From Carettochelys insculpta (Eukaryota > Chordata > Testudines > Carettochelyidae): a DNA stretch of 64,000 nucleotides. This document shows positions 11,215-23,299 of this stretch, piece by piece (positions within the stretch are counted from its first letter, which is position 1; every line of letters starts with the position of its first letter). The stretch lies in the NCBI RefSeq assembly GCF_033958435.1, contig NC_134138.1, forward strand, positions 177,056,798 to 177,120,797, in the 5' to 3' direction. Position numbers and translations under genes: made by a program. The notes beneath the pieces were generated by a model. It made no database searches and was not told the origin of the DNA. It saw only the letters and a program-made list of their open reading frames with translations.

Positions 11215-11463
11215 TTAGTGACTTTGAAAAGTATCACTGGCACTCATACATAGATAGAGGTCAAAAGGTCAAATTTCAGCACTCTTGCTTGGAAAGTTTG
11301 CTGCCCCCCCCAATTTCGAAGAAGATGGGACTATTAATCAGACAGCTCTTAGGGCTTAGCTCTTCTGTTGAGCAATTGATTGGCTTTGGACAAATCATTA
11401 TACTTCCTCGTGCCTTGTTTTTCTCAGATTTTCACTCTGCTTTGGAAAGAGAAACCGCCAAAC

Positions 11464-11804
11464 TCTCTTTCATATTCAAATGCAACACATTAACACGTGG
11501 TTTGAACCAGGATGCAAATTTTCTGGGACACTATATTGCTCTTTTGCATACTTGGTTTAATCTAATCCCTGACTCCCTCCACCTCCCCGCCCCTCTGCTC
11601 TCTGATTTGCTCACCTTGATCATTTTTTTTTTCTGATTTGTCAACCTTAATTACTGGTTTTGGTTCTCTATGCCTTAAACATTGAGTCTGCTCTGGTATG
11701 GCTGTGGTCTGAAGAAGTGGGTCTGTCCCACGAAAGATCACCTGATAAATTAGTTTGTTAGTCTTTAAAGTGCTACTTTACTGCTTTTTTGTTTTCATAG
11801 GAAT
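11464..11804 (+). mobile_element. Hammerhead-like retroposon, second subfamily, single arm
   Basis: Shares with the 7.0-7.5 kb copy the blocks 'ttgcatacttggttta', 'tgatttgctcaccttgatca' and CTGAAGAAGTGGGTCTGTC followed by CCACGAAAG. ACCGCCAAAC at 11454-11463 and 11805-11814 is the likely target duplication. No second arm is present. Confidence 0.65.
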
Positions 11805-11814
11805 ACCGCCAAAC

Positions 11815-13401
11815 ACTTTAATAGCTTTGAGAAGTACAGGTAAACAATGTACTGCAAATAGCAGTTATTGCAAGTCTCAACACAGCTGATCTGAGTTATT
11901 TTAAGGTATGTGCTATAAAAGAAGATATTTATAATGCACCTCAGATCTAGAGCATGCCAGCTGAAATTTGCAGTTATTTCTCACTGTTTTTTCCTCCCAC
12001 AGCAAGAAACATCAAAAATTGTTCTCTTGTATGTGTTATAAGCACCATGATCCTTTCCACCAGTTGTATGCAGTTATTTTTTTCCCTTTGTGCATCAGGC
12101 AGAATCTTTAACAAAAAAAAATGACTTGGCGCAGGCATGAGAAACAAATCATGTTTTAATTTGCAGAGTGATAGCCTAATGAAATACATTGAATTCTATT
12201 TCCTCTCCAACCAAATAAAGTTGAAATTCATTCATAATTATTTAAGATAGTAAATAAACTCTTTACTCTGACATGCTGTAGCCATTGGGCTTTTTACACA
12301 GAGAGTGCATTAAAATTGTTATACTAGGCTACTGGAATGCCTTTTGGGATGCCTGTGAGAAATTTGCAGGCTGTATCTGCAAGTGATTGAAGGCTGTTAG
12401 AATTAAAGGGAAAAGTCAATGAGGAAAATGGGGAAGTATGAAGAGAAAAGTGTTATTAAATATACTCTGTAATTACATCATAGCTTTCATCCAAATGGCC
12501 TTAAAACAATTCAGTCATCACAGCATCTTGGTACTATTGATAAAGGATATAAAAGGATAATTTAATTGGCTGCTCTAGTGCAACTGTCTCTGTGGTGAAA
12601 CACAGCACACAGTAGCACTACACAGCAGCCTAGAATAGAAAAATCAAGACTACACAAACCAAAAAACTCAGGATTTCTGACTTTCAGTTTAATAGCAGAA
12701 CCATTTTCTAATATCTTACTAAACCACCTTGTTCTGTGATCTTGTATCAGGCCCTGTATATACTTGTATGAAAATGGACACATTAGTCTTCTCAGATACA
12801 TGAAAGGCACATTCTCAGGCTGTGACCTAAGCAGGATAAAGCTGGGTCAGTACTTTGATGAAAATCTTCTATTTAAAAAAGCCAGAAAGTAGTGGCACTA
12901 TGCAAACCTAAGGCCATTACCAGTGCAAATAAAATGATTTGGATGCACAGTGTGGGCTGCAGCACAGTGTATTTAAATATTTTGAGATCTGTATATGCAG
13001 GTGTGTTGTATTCCTCCTTTAAAAATAAGAAAAGTGGGGGTACATGTCTGTATTAAAGTGATTTCATTCACACATTCACACAGTTGTGATTCTGTGGTAA
13101 AGATTTATCACTAAATCTTTCCTGGCCCAAGGCAACAACAATTTGTGCGCTGACAATTCACACTTCTTTACTCAAACTGATAAGAACAGTCCCAATTCCC
13201 ACAGCATTTGCCACAAGATTGCCCTGATGTTTTTAAACAAACATAAAATCTCTTTAGAATACATTATACAATGTTCTAAACATTTCAGCTCCTTTGCAGA
13301 CAATGATCTCAAGTGATTTCCCCCAAAGTAATGCATTAGTTGCCACGTGAATCATACAGAAAACACCATTTTTTCTTTTTCCTGTTTAAAAAGCACGTAT
13401 A
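11815..13401. other. Unassigned AT-rich stretch
   Basis: Nothing recognised. The small open frames lack domains. Confidence 0.4.
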
Positions 13402-14000
13402 TAAGGCCACGTCTACACTACAGCCATCTATTGGCAGAAGTTTTTGTCAGAAGATATCTTCTAGTAAAACAGCTGTCGACAGATTGAGGCCAGACACCAA
13501 AGTGCATGGCTCGTTTAATCCTCTCTGTCGACAGAGAGCAGCCACGCTGCCCAGCCACTGTCTCAACAGAGCAGCCCCAACAACCCTGTCAGGCAGGGTC
13601 ATATGGCTGGAAATCGCTTCCAGGAGCCACAGCAAGACGTGCCCATAAAGGGTTCCCCCACCCCAGGCGCCCATTCCCTGCCCATGCTGAGGTGCACCTA
13701 CCTCCAAAAGGGACAGCACAGCTGCTAGAGCAGGACTTCAATGCTTGCTGAGATAGACACTTTCCAGATACCCATGGTGCCACAGCAGCCTTTGGGCTTG
13801 CACTGCTCCCACCCAGAGGTGCTTCAGCATCTGCTGAACCTCATCGCAGCTGTACTCCTCTTCTTCAGGGTAGGCAAAACTGGCACCACTTTCTAGGAAC
13901 ACATCATGGCTGCTGCATGGGCCCACCTGGCTCATCCCACCCCACCCCAACCCTGGCTGCTCAGGCAGATCCAGAGGCACAGCACCAGTTCTGACTGGTC

Positions 14001-15190
14001 ATGGGGGAGTGGGACATCCAGCAGTGGCTCGAGAACTTTCTTATGTGGAAGAACACCTTCCCGGAGCTCTGTGCCTGGATTGCCCCTGGCTTCCAGAGAT
14101 AGGACACTTGTCTGCAGCCCACCATTCCTGTGGAGAAGCAGGTTGCCATTGCTCTCTGAAAGCTCACCACCTCTGACAGCTACAGCTCACTCAGGAACCA
14201 GTTTGGCATTGAGAAGTCCACCGCTGGGGCCCTCCTCATGGAGGGTAAGACACGCTCAGGCTGCAGGCCCTGCACGGAGGGTGGGGATGTCCTGCCAAAG
14301 GGGAACCCTCAGGAGGTGGGGCTGGGTGTGAGAAGGATGGGCTGGGAGGAAGCCCCATCCCCAGGGAAATGTGCCATCCTGCCTTCGCACAGCCCTGCTG
14401 CCGGGAAAGTGGCCTCATGGGGGGCGTGTCTTGGAGAGCTCAGGGGGCAGAGGATGGGAGAGCGATGGGGATTCCCCCGGGGCCCAGGGGCTCTGTCCCT
14501 CAGTCCCTGACATGTGTTTAGTACCTTCCCTTCACAGATCATGACAGCCATCAACATGCACCTGCTGCAGATGGTTGTCATTTGGCAGACGTGGATGCAG
14601 TTGTGGTGGGGTTCACCACCCTGGGGTTCCCCAACTGCTTTGGGGCTACTGACAGGACTCACATCCCCACTCATGCCCCAGACCACAGCATGGCCAAGTT
14701 CATCAACTGCAAGGGATATTTCTCTATTGTGCTGCAGGCCCTGGTTGATCACCATGGACATTTCATTGACGTTTATGTTGGGTGGTTGGGCCGTGCACAT
14801 GATGTGCAGGTGTTCTGCAACTCCGGCTTGTGCCGGAGGATGGAGGCAGGCACCTTCATCCCCTATTGGGAGCTGGTGGTCAGGGATGTGCATGTGCCAC
14901 TGTGCAGGGTGGGGAACACAGCCTGCCCCCTCATACCCTGGCTTATGAAGTCCTACACCAGGCAGCTGGACCCAAGCCAGGAAAAGTTTAATGCCTGACT
15001 CAGCTGAGCACAGCTGCAGGCCAAGTACACCTATGGCCACCTAAAGGCACCCTTTAGGTGCCTCCTCACCGGGCTGGACTTGTGGGAGCACAACTTCCCC
15101 AAAGTTGTGGCAGTGTGTTGTGCCCTTCACAACATTGTAGAGGGGAAGGGGAAAGCCTTCCTCCCATGGTTGGGGCAGATGCCAGCTGAT
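14001..15190 (+). pseudogene. Harbinger DDE transposase pseudogene
   Basis: Exon 1 (from 14001) reads MGEWDIQQWLENFLMWKNTF and later VEKQVAIAL then KLTTSDSYSSL, the HTH region of HARBI1-like transposases, with in-frame stops (TAG, TGA). It ends at ATGGAG followed by a GTAAG donor (about 14244). The acceptor is TTCACAG, with exon 2 from 14538. Exon 2 keeps FTTLGFPNCFGATDRTHIP (first D), GRAHDVQVF (second D block) and 'YGHLKAPFRCLLTGLD', where the third-block E (ERSFGRLKG in intact copies) is lost. A frameshift lies near 14585. HARBI1 itself needs a Myb-like partner to enter the nucleus; whether that applies here is inference. Confidence 0.8.
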
Positions 15191-15539
15191 GCTACAAGCA
15201 GCCAGGCACAGCTCTGCTCCACCAAGCACATAGGGACAGGCTGTGGATTTGCAAGGTCCTGAGGTGGCGCTTCTCCAGTGGACCCCCCAATGACCCTCCC
15301 CAGGGCTCCCCCAGCAGGGGCCTCTGGCCCACAGCCCTGCCCCGTCCCCACCACAACCCCTCCCATTGCCCATTCACCCCTCCCCAATAAAGAGGGATGC
15401 GGGGGTGGTGGTCAATCAACTTCTCTAGTTAAAGAAAGATAAATGTGTGGGAAATGAAAACAGTAATAAAAATCCATTTAGAAACCGCTAGCCCAATGAA
15501 CAACATACAAATACACTAACAACAACAACACTAATACAG

Positions 15540-18500
15540 TGGGGCACAGACTATCCAATAAGTTCTTAGACTGCATTGGAGACAATTTTTTATTCCAAAA
15601 AGTTGAAAAAGCCACCAGGGGAGAAACTGTTCTGGATTTGATTTTAACAAATAGGGAGGACTTGGTTGAGAATTTGAATGTGGGAGGCTGCTTGGGTGAA
15701 AGTGATCATGAAGTCATAGAATTCACAATTCTAAGGACTGGTAGGAGGGAAAATAGCAAAATAGAGCTGATGGATTTCAGGAAGGCAGATTTTGGTAAAC
15801 TCAAGCTGCGTCTACACGTGCACGCTACTTCGAAGTAGCGGCAGTAACTTCGAAATAGCGCCCGTCACGTCTACACGTGTTGGGCGCTATTTCGAAGTTG
15901 AAATCGACGTTAGGCGGCGAGACGTCGAAGTCGCTAACCCCATGAGGGGATGGGAATAGCGCCCTACTTCGACGTTCAACATCGAAGTAGGGACGTGTAG
16001 ACGATCCGCGTCCCGCAACATCGAAATAGCGGGGTCCTCCATGGCGGCCATCAGCTGGGGGGTTGAGAGATACTCTCTCTCCAGCCCTTGCGGGGCTCTG
16101 TGGTCACCGTGGGCAGCAGCCCTTAGCCCAGGGCTTCTGGCTGCTGCTGCTGCAGCTGGGGGTCCGTGCTGCATATACAGGGTCTGCAACTAGTTGTTGG
16201 CTCTGTGTATCTTGCACTGTTTAATGAAAGTGTGTCTGGGAGGGGCCCTTTAAGGGAGCGACTTGCTGTTGAGTCCGCCCCGTGACCCTGTCTGCAGCTG
16301 TGCCTGGCTCCCTTATTTCGATGTGTGCTACTTTGGCGTGTAGACGTTCCCTCGCTGTGCCTATTTCGATGTTGGGCTGAGCAACGTCGAAGTTGAACAT
16401 CGACGTTGCCAGCCCTGGAGGACGTGTAGACGTTATCCATCGAAATTGACTATTTCGATGTCGCAACATCGAAATAAGCTATTTCGAAGTTGGGTGCACG
16501 TGTAGACGTAGCCTCAGAGAGCTGGTAGGTAAGATCCCATGGGAGGAAAAACTGAGGGGAAAAACAACTGAGGAGAGTTGGCAGTTTTTCAAAGAGACAT
16601 TATTAAGGGCCCAAAAACAAGCTATTCCCCTATGTAGAAAAGATAGTAAATATGGGCAAAGACCGCCTTGGCTTAACAAGGAGATCCTGCATGATCTCAA
16701 ACTAAAAAAGGAATCCTATAAAAAATGGAAACTAGGACAAATTACAAAGAATGAACATAGGCAAATAACACAGGAATGCAGGAGTAAAATTAGAAAGGCT
16801 AAGGCACAAAATGAGCTCCAACTAGCTACAGGCATAAAGGGTAACAAGAAGGCCTTTTACAAATATATTAGAAACAAGAGGAAGACCAAGGACAGGGTAG
16901 GGCTATTGCTCAGTGAGGAGGGAGAAACAGTAACGGGGAACTTGGGAATGGCAGAGATGCTTAATGACTTCTTTGTTTCGGTCTTCACAGAGAAGTCTGA
17001 AGGAATGCCTGACATAGTGAATGCTGGTGGAAAAGGGGTAGAGTTAGTTTTTGAAATAAAAAAAGAACAAGTTAAAAACCATTTGGAAAAATTAGATGTC
17101 TGCAAGTCACCAGGGCCTGATGAAATGCATCCTAGAATCCTCAAGGAGCTGATAGACGAGGTAGCTGAGCCGTTAGCTCTCATTTTTGGAAAGTCATGGG
17201 AGACAGGAGAGATTCCAGAAGACTGGAAGAGGGCAAATATAGTGCCCATCTACAAAAAGGGGAATAAGAACAACCCAGGAAATTACAGGCCAGTCAGCTT
17301 AACTTCTGTGCCAGGAAAGGTAATGGAGCAGGTAGTTAAGGAAGTCATCTGCAAGCACTTGGAAGGTAGTAAAGTGATAGGAAACAGCCAGCATGGTTTT
17401 GTAAAAAACAAATCATGTCAAACCAACCTGATAGCTTTTTTTGACACGATAATGAGACTCGTAGACAAGGGAGAAGCAGTGGATGTGGTATACCTAGACT
17501 TTAGTAAAGCATTTGATACGGTCTCGCATAATATTCTTATCGACAAACTAGGCAAGTCAAACTTAAATGGGGCTGCAATAAAGTGGGTGCATAACTGGCT
17601 TGCATAACTGGTACCCAGCGAGTAGTTGTTAATGGTGCTCAACCCTGCTGGAAAAGCATAACAAGTGGGGTTCCGCAGGGGTCTGTTTTGGGACCAGTTC
17701 TGTTCAATATCTTTATTAATGATTTGGATATTGGCATAGAAAGTATGCTTATTAAGTTTGCAGATGATACCAAGCTGGGAGGGGTTGCAACTACCTTGGA
17801 AGATAGGGTCACAATTCAGAATGATCTAGATAAATTGGAGAAATGGTCTGAAGTAAACAGGATGAAGTTTAATAAAGATAAATGTAAGGTGCTGCACTTA
17901 GGAAGGAATAATCTGTTTCACACATACAGAATGGGAAAAGACTGTCTAGGAAGGAGTACAGCAGAAAGGGATCTAGGGGTTCTAGTAGATCACAAGTTAA
18001 ATATGAGTCAACAGTATGATGCTGTTGCAAAAAAAGCAAACATGATTCTGGGATGCATTAGCAGGTGTGTTGTGAACAAGACACGAGAAATCATTCTACC
18101 GCTCTACTCTGCGCTGGTTAGGCCTCAGCTGGAATATTGTGTCCAGTTCTGGGCACCCCAATTCAAGAAAGATGTGGAGAAATTAGAGAAGGTCCAGAGA
18201 AGAGCAACTAGAATGATAAAAGGTCTGGAAAACATGACTTATGAAGAAAGGCTGAAAGAATTGGGCTTGTTTAGCTTGGAAAAAAGAAGATTGAGGGGGG
18301 ACATGATAGCGGTTTTCAGATATCTTAAAGGGTGTCACAAGGAGGAGGGAGAAAACTTGTTCTTCTTGGCCTCTGAGGAGAGAACAAGAGGCAATGGACT
18401 TAAGCTGCAGCAAGGGAAGTTTAGGTTGGACATTAGGAAAAAGTTCCTAACTGTCAGGGTGGTCAAGTACTGGAATAAGTTGCCAAGGGAGGTTGTGGAA

Positions 18501-18560
18501 TCTCCCTCGCTGGAGATATTTAAGAACAGATTAGATAGATGTCTATCAGGGATGGTGTAG
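15540..18560 (+). pseudogene. CR1 ORF2 (endonuclease C-terminus plus reverse transcriptase)
   Basis: The first 264 bases encode the end of the endonuclease ([24 protein letters not shown]). After the MITE the frame continues with the linker ([19 protein letters not shown]) and the reverse transcriptase: [74 protein letters not shown] and the catalytic FADDTKLGG. The C-terminal region (RPQLEYCVQFWAPQ, RRATRMIKGLE, RTRGNGLKL) runs to TAG at 18558. There is a single frameshift near 17600-17607, beside a partial duplication of 'gcataactgg'. Removing the MITE plus one TCA copy rejoins the frame exactly. Confidence 0.9.
15804..16513 (-). mobile_element. Harbinger MITE inside CR1
   Basis: Ends AGCTGCGTCTACACGTG and, as reverse complement, GGCTACGTCTACACGTG. 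The target duplication is TCA (15801-15803 and 16514-16516). Read on the minus strand it has the same internal deletion as the 5.8 kb MITE ('gcagcagcagccagaagccc' joined to the far end). Its ATG equivalent is ACG. The palindrome CGCTACTTCGAAGTAGCG lies at 15823-15840, and a hairpin with arms TATTTCGATGT / ACATCGAAATA at 16451-16476. Confidence 0.9.
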
Positions 18561-18650
18561 ATAGTGGTCAGTCCTGCCGTCGGGGCAGGGGACTGGACTC
18601 GATGGCCTCTCGAGGCCCCTTCCGGTCCTAGTGTTCTATGAGTCTATGAA

Positions 18651-20240
18651 AGGGGAGGCTTGGAATTGGGGGCAGGGTATCAGAACTTGGACGGGGGGCT
18701 TGAGATGGTGCTTGGGATGGCGTCAAGCCATGGAAGGGGTGAGGGGCCTCAGGATACCTTCTGCCATGGTTCTGAGGTCCCCATTGGGGCTGGGTTGGGT
18801 CCAGGATCACAGTGAAGCATGGAGGTAGTGGGGCTGCGGTGGGGTCTGGGTCAGCGGGGGAGCAGGTAGGGCCTGGGGGGCAGAAGGGCAGAAATGGGAG
18901 GGTGGGCATGGCCCTGCTCCATTGCCAAAAATCAAGGAAGCCTTGAGGGATGGCCAGTGAGGGGCAGGGCAGTAGGGACAGGTGGGGGGAGCAGTGGCAG
19001 TAGGGGAAGCGGGGGTGTCAGCTGTGGGTGGCAGGGCCAACAGGTCCTGCCAGATGCCAGTGGTGGTGTCAAAGCAGAACATCAGTTGGTCCCAGGCCCA
19101 TGATTCCCACTCCCAGTCCTGCGACCACCACACCCAGTCATCCTACAGCTGCTGCTCGAGGAGGCTGGTTAGCCTTCAGTGGGAGGCAATGTGGGCTCTC
19201 AGCAGATTGTCGTTGGCCTGGTGATGGCCCTTCTGGCTGTGGGTCTGCCTCTTGGTGGAGGGGGTGGCTCACCCTGGCAGGGAGGTGGGGTTGGCTTGGC
19301 CCTCGCTCAGTGCAAGTCCAGCTGTAAGGAAGACGAGGAAGGGAGATGGTGAGTCATTAATACAACACAGCCCCTAGGGACCTGCCTGCCCACCATGAGC
19401 ACCAACCAACACCTCTGGGCCATGGGATGGGAATGTCCTGTGAGCACAGGTATGTGTGACCTGCACAGCCTTCAGTACCAAGCTGACTGCTGCAGGCCCA
19501 CCCCCCCCGACTCAACGGGTTAGCAGCCAAGCGGGAGTGTCCAACCACAGAGGGGTCCCCGCATGGGTGGCAGGTGAGCCGGGCGCAGCCTGGCCCTCCC
19601 TGGCCCTCTACCCCCTGCACATGTGCAGCTCGCAGCACTGTCCGCAAGAGTGGGTGCTGGCTCCCACCTGTGGGCCTGCCCATGTGCCAGGAGCTTCACT
19701 ACTCAGCATGCCAGCACCCACCTGGCTAGCCTCTTCCAGCCCTGGCAGGGGCTGGCAACCACTCACCCCTCCCCCCAGGGCCTGGAGCTCGTCTGGCCTC
19801 CCATGAGCCTGGGAGCAGGTTGGCACCCATGTTTCCACATGCCAGGACCACAGCTCGAAGTTCTGCCTGAGCCAGCCTGGTGATACTCACAGCACAGCCC
19901 ATCTGTGCCCATCTCCTGCAGTCTGGGGTGTGTGACGCACAGGGTACTTACCAGAGGGATCCCTGAACTGCTCTGGAGACACCCGGGAGGTGGCCTGGCT
20001 GGAGGAGCCCAAGTCCAGGGCAATGATGAAGGTGCTGTTGCTGGCCTCAGACCCTGTGTCCCCTCCAGCTCCAGTGGGGGTTGGGTCCGTGGGTGCTGCT
20101 CCTCCTCTTTGGCCATTGGCTATTGGCAGGGGGGACTCTTCCACTGTGTCGATGGGGACAACTGGAGGGGTGGTATCCACCTTCAGAAGCAGCACAGCTC
20201 CTCATAGGAGGGGGAGGTCAAGGGTCCTGCCCTGGCCTCC
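18651..20240. other. Interior of the old Harbinger, decayed
   Basis: GC-rich, proline/glycine-rich spurious frames on both strands. By position this should hold exon 2 and the intron of the minus-strand Myb-like gene, but I cannot trace them reliably. Confidence 0.4.
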
Positions 20241-20249
20241 CGCCTGGTG

Positions 20250-20495
20250 GAGTTATTTAACTTTCACCCACACGTGTTCCATGTTGAGGGCGGGGTGGCC
20301 CTGTGCCACCTGGGCAGTGGCCAGCTGGGCATATGTGAGGGCATTCCTCTGCTTCATCGAGGGGTCAAGAAGGGTCTCAGCCCACACACCCAGCCCACAC
20401 ACCCAGCAAGTCCTGGACTTCCTCAGCCCACACACCCAGCAAGTCCTGGACCTCAGGCTTGGTCCAGGAGGGGACACACTGCTTGGTGCACCAGG
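20250..20495 (-). pseudogene. Myb/SANT-like protein pseudogene of old Harbinger
   Basis: Minus-strand frames give SWTKPEVQDLLGVWAEEV and KQRNALTYAQLATAQVAQGH, then NMEHVWVKVK. These match SWMETELRDLLGLWSEEEV, WNADAFVRLAEGLAARGH and PDHVRSKVKEL of the 42.4 kb element. A short tandem duplication of 'cccagcaagtcctgga' breaks the domain, which is also frameshifted. Confidence 0.65.
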
Positions 20496-20976
20496 GTGAC
20501 TCTTGAGACCCCTCCAGCTGTTCCATGGTGGGCCCAGGGCCTCTCATGGTGCCTGTGCCTCTGCCAGGCTGCTGGCTGGTATAGCTGTGAGCATGTTGGA
20601 GGGAGCTGCATGACATACTGCTCCTCCAATGCTCAGCTTCCAGATGCAGGGTTCCAGGGTTCCCCGTGGCTGTACAAATGGCCAGAGGCAGGGACCATAG
20701 AGCTCTGTTTGCTATAGGCAGTGGATCCCCTGGGCATCTGGGCAGCACCTTGGAAGCCTTTTCTGTTGACAGAAGGTCCTCTGGAACGTCCAGACTGGCT
20801 TTCTGTTGACAGAAGTGTCCTGCCTCATAGGGCAGTGGCAGAACTCTGTCAACAAAAGTCCTGCATTCTGTCGATTTACTGTTGACAGAACACCTTGACA
20901 ACAGGAACACTTCATGGTTTTGTCAACAAAATGCCAGTTTTGTCAACAAAACTTTCCAGTTGTAGATGTAGCCTTA

Positions 20977-22059
20977 GATGCCCTTATGCTGGTGTAGGTG
21001 AGTTCTCTAAGCAAGGGTAACATGAACCAAGCTACAGCCACTCTGAAGGAGAGGGGTTTGTCGGGACCATACAACATTTAGTGGCAAGATTGTGTTGACC
21101 CCACCCTGTTGCTAAAAGTCAGCATGTGCTTGTTGGCACTTTTGTAGACCAAATACTTTGTTGATGTTGCTTCATCAGCAGTGGAGCGCTCCTGTCGACA
21201 AAACTGCGTTCACACTTCACTTGCTACTACAAAGCTTTGTGATTCATGGGACGGGGAGGTAGGTTAAGCACACATGAATAACAAAAGTTTTTTGAATCAA
21301 GTGCCAGTGTAAGTGTTTTTGATCAAGTGCCTGGGATATTGGTCAGTATTGCTACAGCATTCTGGTGTGTGGATTTTTCATTCTCCGTCTATGCTATTAA
21401 TGTAGATTGGTATAACTGTTGATCAGGGATGTAATTCCATACAGTAGTAGCTGCTATAATGGTATCTTTTTGCTGTTGTTGTGTTATGTTCACTAGGGTG
21501 ACCATGGCAAGTTACATTCATAGCCATTAAAACTAACCAACTTTACACAGAAAGGAAATGAACAACCCTGCAAATGTCCAGACACTTTAAATAGCTCAAT
21601 TAGATTAAATGAGGCCACTATTTTAAATTCAGATACAAAAAAAATTCCAACTCACCAGAGCTATCTTTATCAGATTCTCCTGAGATTTCTAAAGCGGAGG
21701 AAGGATATGAATAATAGACGAGTGTAAAACAGGCCAAAGAGGTGTTCTACTGATGACTTTATTTCCCTGTGAGATATTGATTGCTTTATTGGCTGTAGTC
21801 CAATGACTACAGATGGAACATGCAGCTGCTACTAAGGAAAGTAACTGGACCTTCTGAAATGAAATAAAACCCAATAAATTAAAAGAAATAAAAAGATGAT
21901 GTCACAACTGGAAAGCTGAACACCATACTGGTACAGAGACGATGTCTCATAGAACATAATCCTGAATCCTGACAGGTCATGTCCAAATAGCAAGCCGAAC
22001 AGAGAAGATGACGAGTGTGGGTACAACCTCTAAATGGGTACAAGATATGACCTAAAATT
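20977..22059. other. Unassigned stretch
   Basis: Contains 'ctcctgtcgacaaaactgcg' near 21190, which resembles subterminal sequence of the TGTCGACA-type Harbinger MITEs, but no pair of ends is visible. Confidence 0.35.
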
Positions 22060-22074
22060 CTATACAGATCAAGT

Positions 22075-22293
22075 ATTGGAGGGGTAGCCGTGTTAGTCTG
22101 GATCTGTAACAGCAACGAAGAGTCCTGTGGCACCTCACAGACTAACAGAAAAGTTTTGAGCATGAGCTTTCGTGAGCACAGACTCACTTCATCAGATGCT
22201 GGTCCAGCATCTGATGAAGTGGGTCTGTGCTCACAAAAGATCATGCTCAAAACTTTTCTGTTAGTCTATGAGGTGCCACAGGACCCTTCGTTG
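22075..22293 (-). mobile_element. Foldback hammerhead-like retroposon
   Basis: Left arm complete ('ggggtagccgtgttagtctg'); right arm inverted and ending at 'acccttcgttg'. The perfect 15-bp duplication CTATACAGATCAAGT lies at 22060-22074 and 22294-22308. The left arm (minus strand, 22158-22195) has an intact core: CTGATGA, GUGAG...CUCAC hairpin, GAAA, GC-UCAU-GC, UC. The right arm core has lost GAAA. Confidence 0.85.
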
Positions 22294-22308
22294 CTATACA
22301 GATCAAGT

Positions 22309-23299
22309 CATCCTCCTTGTCATCCAGGGAAAAGTTTAATTGCTATTACAGATGAAACTACTTCTTATCATTCTGGAATTTCAGACTCTGTTTGAGCAGC
22401 CCAAAAAAAAAACCAAGATTGACCCCATTTTCAAATACACGACTAAACTGCATGTGTGAAACACTCACAAACAATCGAGTGCGCCATGAGACAGAGATTT
22501 AAAAAGCCAAGACAGGAAAAAGAGAAAATACACAAAAAAGGAGTTTTGAAACATTCACAAGATGTTTTCCAAACACTTTTGCATTTAATTGAAAAAGTCA
22601 CTCAATACCTATGAACAACTCTGATCTAAATGGTGCCTTTAAGTGAATACTTGTGAATATGATTACACAATGGTAAGAGGTATTTTAATGTTAGTTGAAA
22701 GTAAAATGATCAAGCTCTGTGTTGACTCAGCACTACTCTCTCACATGGGGCAACTTATGATGCTTTAGCACCCTTGGTTTTACATCCTCTGATTTGCTTC
22801 ACTTCACAGTTTGGAATAAATGTCCATCATCTCGTAGACTGGGAATGAAAAAGCCTCATGCATTATTCCACCCACGTCCTGAGTGTTTTCCAACTAGCAC
22901 AGAAGACATATATTTTTTAACTGTCAGCTCCCTCTGCTGTGCAAACAGCTCAAAGATAGAGCTTTCATTCTTCATTTTTAAAATGGTTTAGGAGTGAAAT
23001 GAATGCAGAAGGTTATTGGCCTGACAGGCTTGGAGACAAAGTCCACAGGATAGCATAAGGAAATGCCCAAATGTCTCCTACTACATTCCTCTTCATATGG
23101 TTCACCTGTGCATATCAACCAGTACTAGAAAGTATGTCTCAGGGCTACCATAGTACCAAAGCCCTGAAGACGATATGAAACCAGGCATAATGATTTGCCT
23201 GTGTGACTGGGGAGATCCCTTGTCCCTCCAATAAAGAATGGCTGCTTACACTGCTGAAGTGAAAAATGCCACAGTCACAAGACCATTAATGTAATTTTC
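22309..23299. other. Unassigned stretch
   Basis: No gene or repeat ends recognised. Confidence 0.4.

Larger units (their letters stand above)
15540..18650 (+). mobile_element. CR1 LINE, 5'-truncated, young
   Basis: Runs from the last part of the endonuclease domain to the 3' end 'gttctatgagtctatga'. It sits inside the 13.4-21 kb Harbinger, so it is younger than that element, and it is itself split by a MITE at 15804-16513. Coding potential is preserved almost throughout. Confidence 0.9.
13405..20973 (+). mobile_element. Old two-gene Harbinger element, interrupted
   Basis: Left end GGCCACGTCTACACTAC, right end (reverse complement) GGCTACATCTACAACTG, flanking triplets TAA and TTA. The subterminal zones carry repeated TGTTGACAGAA and TTTTGTCAACAAAA palindromes, different from the TCGA motifs of the younger copies. 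Inside are a decayed DDE transposase on the plus strand and a decayed Myb-like frame on the minus strand. This is the same tail-to-tail plan as the elements at 42.4 and 59.4 kb. A CR1 (15540-18650) splits the middle. Confidence 0.75.

Noticed and set aside
18651..20240. Several 90-170-codon open frames on both strands
   Set aside because: They overlap each other in GC-rich decayed transposon DNA and have no shared domain with the intact copies.
20385..20460. A CRISPR-like or regulatory direct repeat
   Set aside because: It is a local duplication inside the decayed Myb domain of the old Harbinger.
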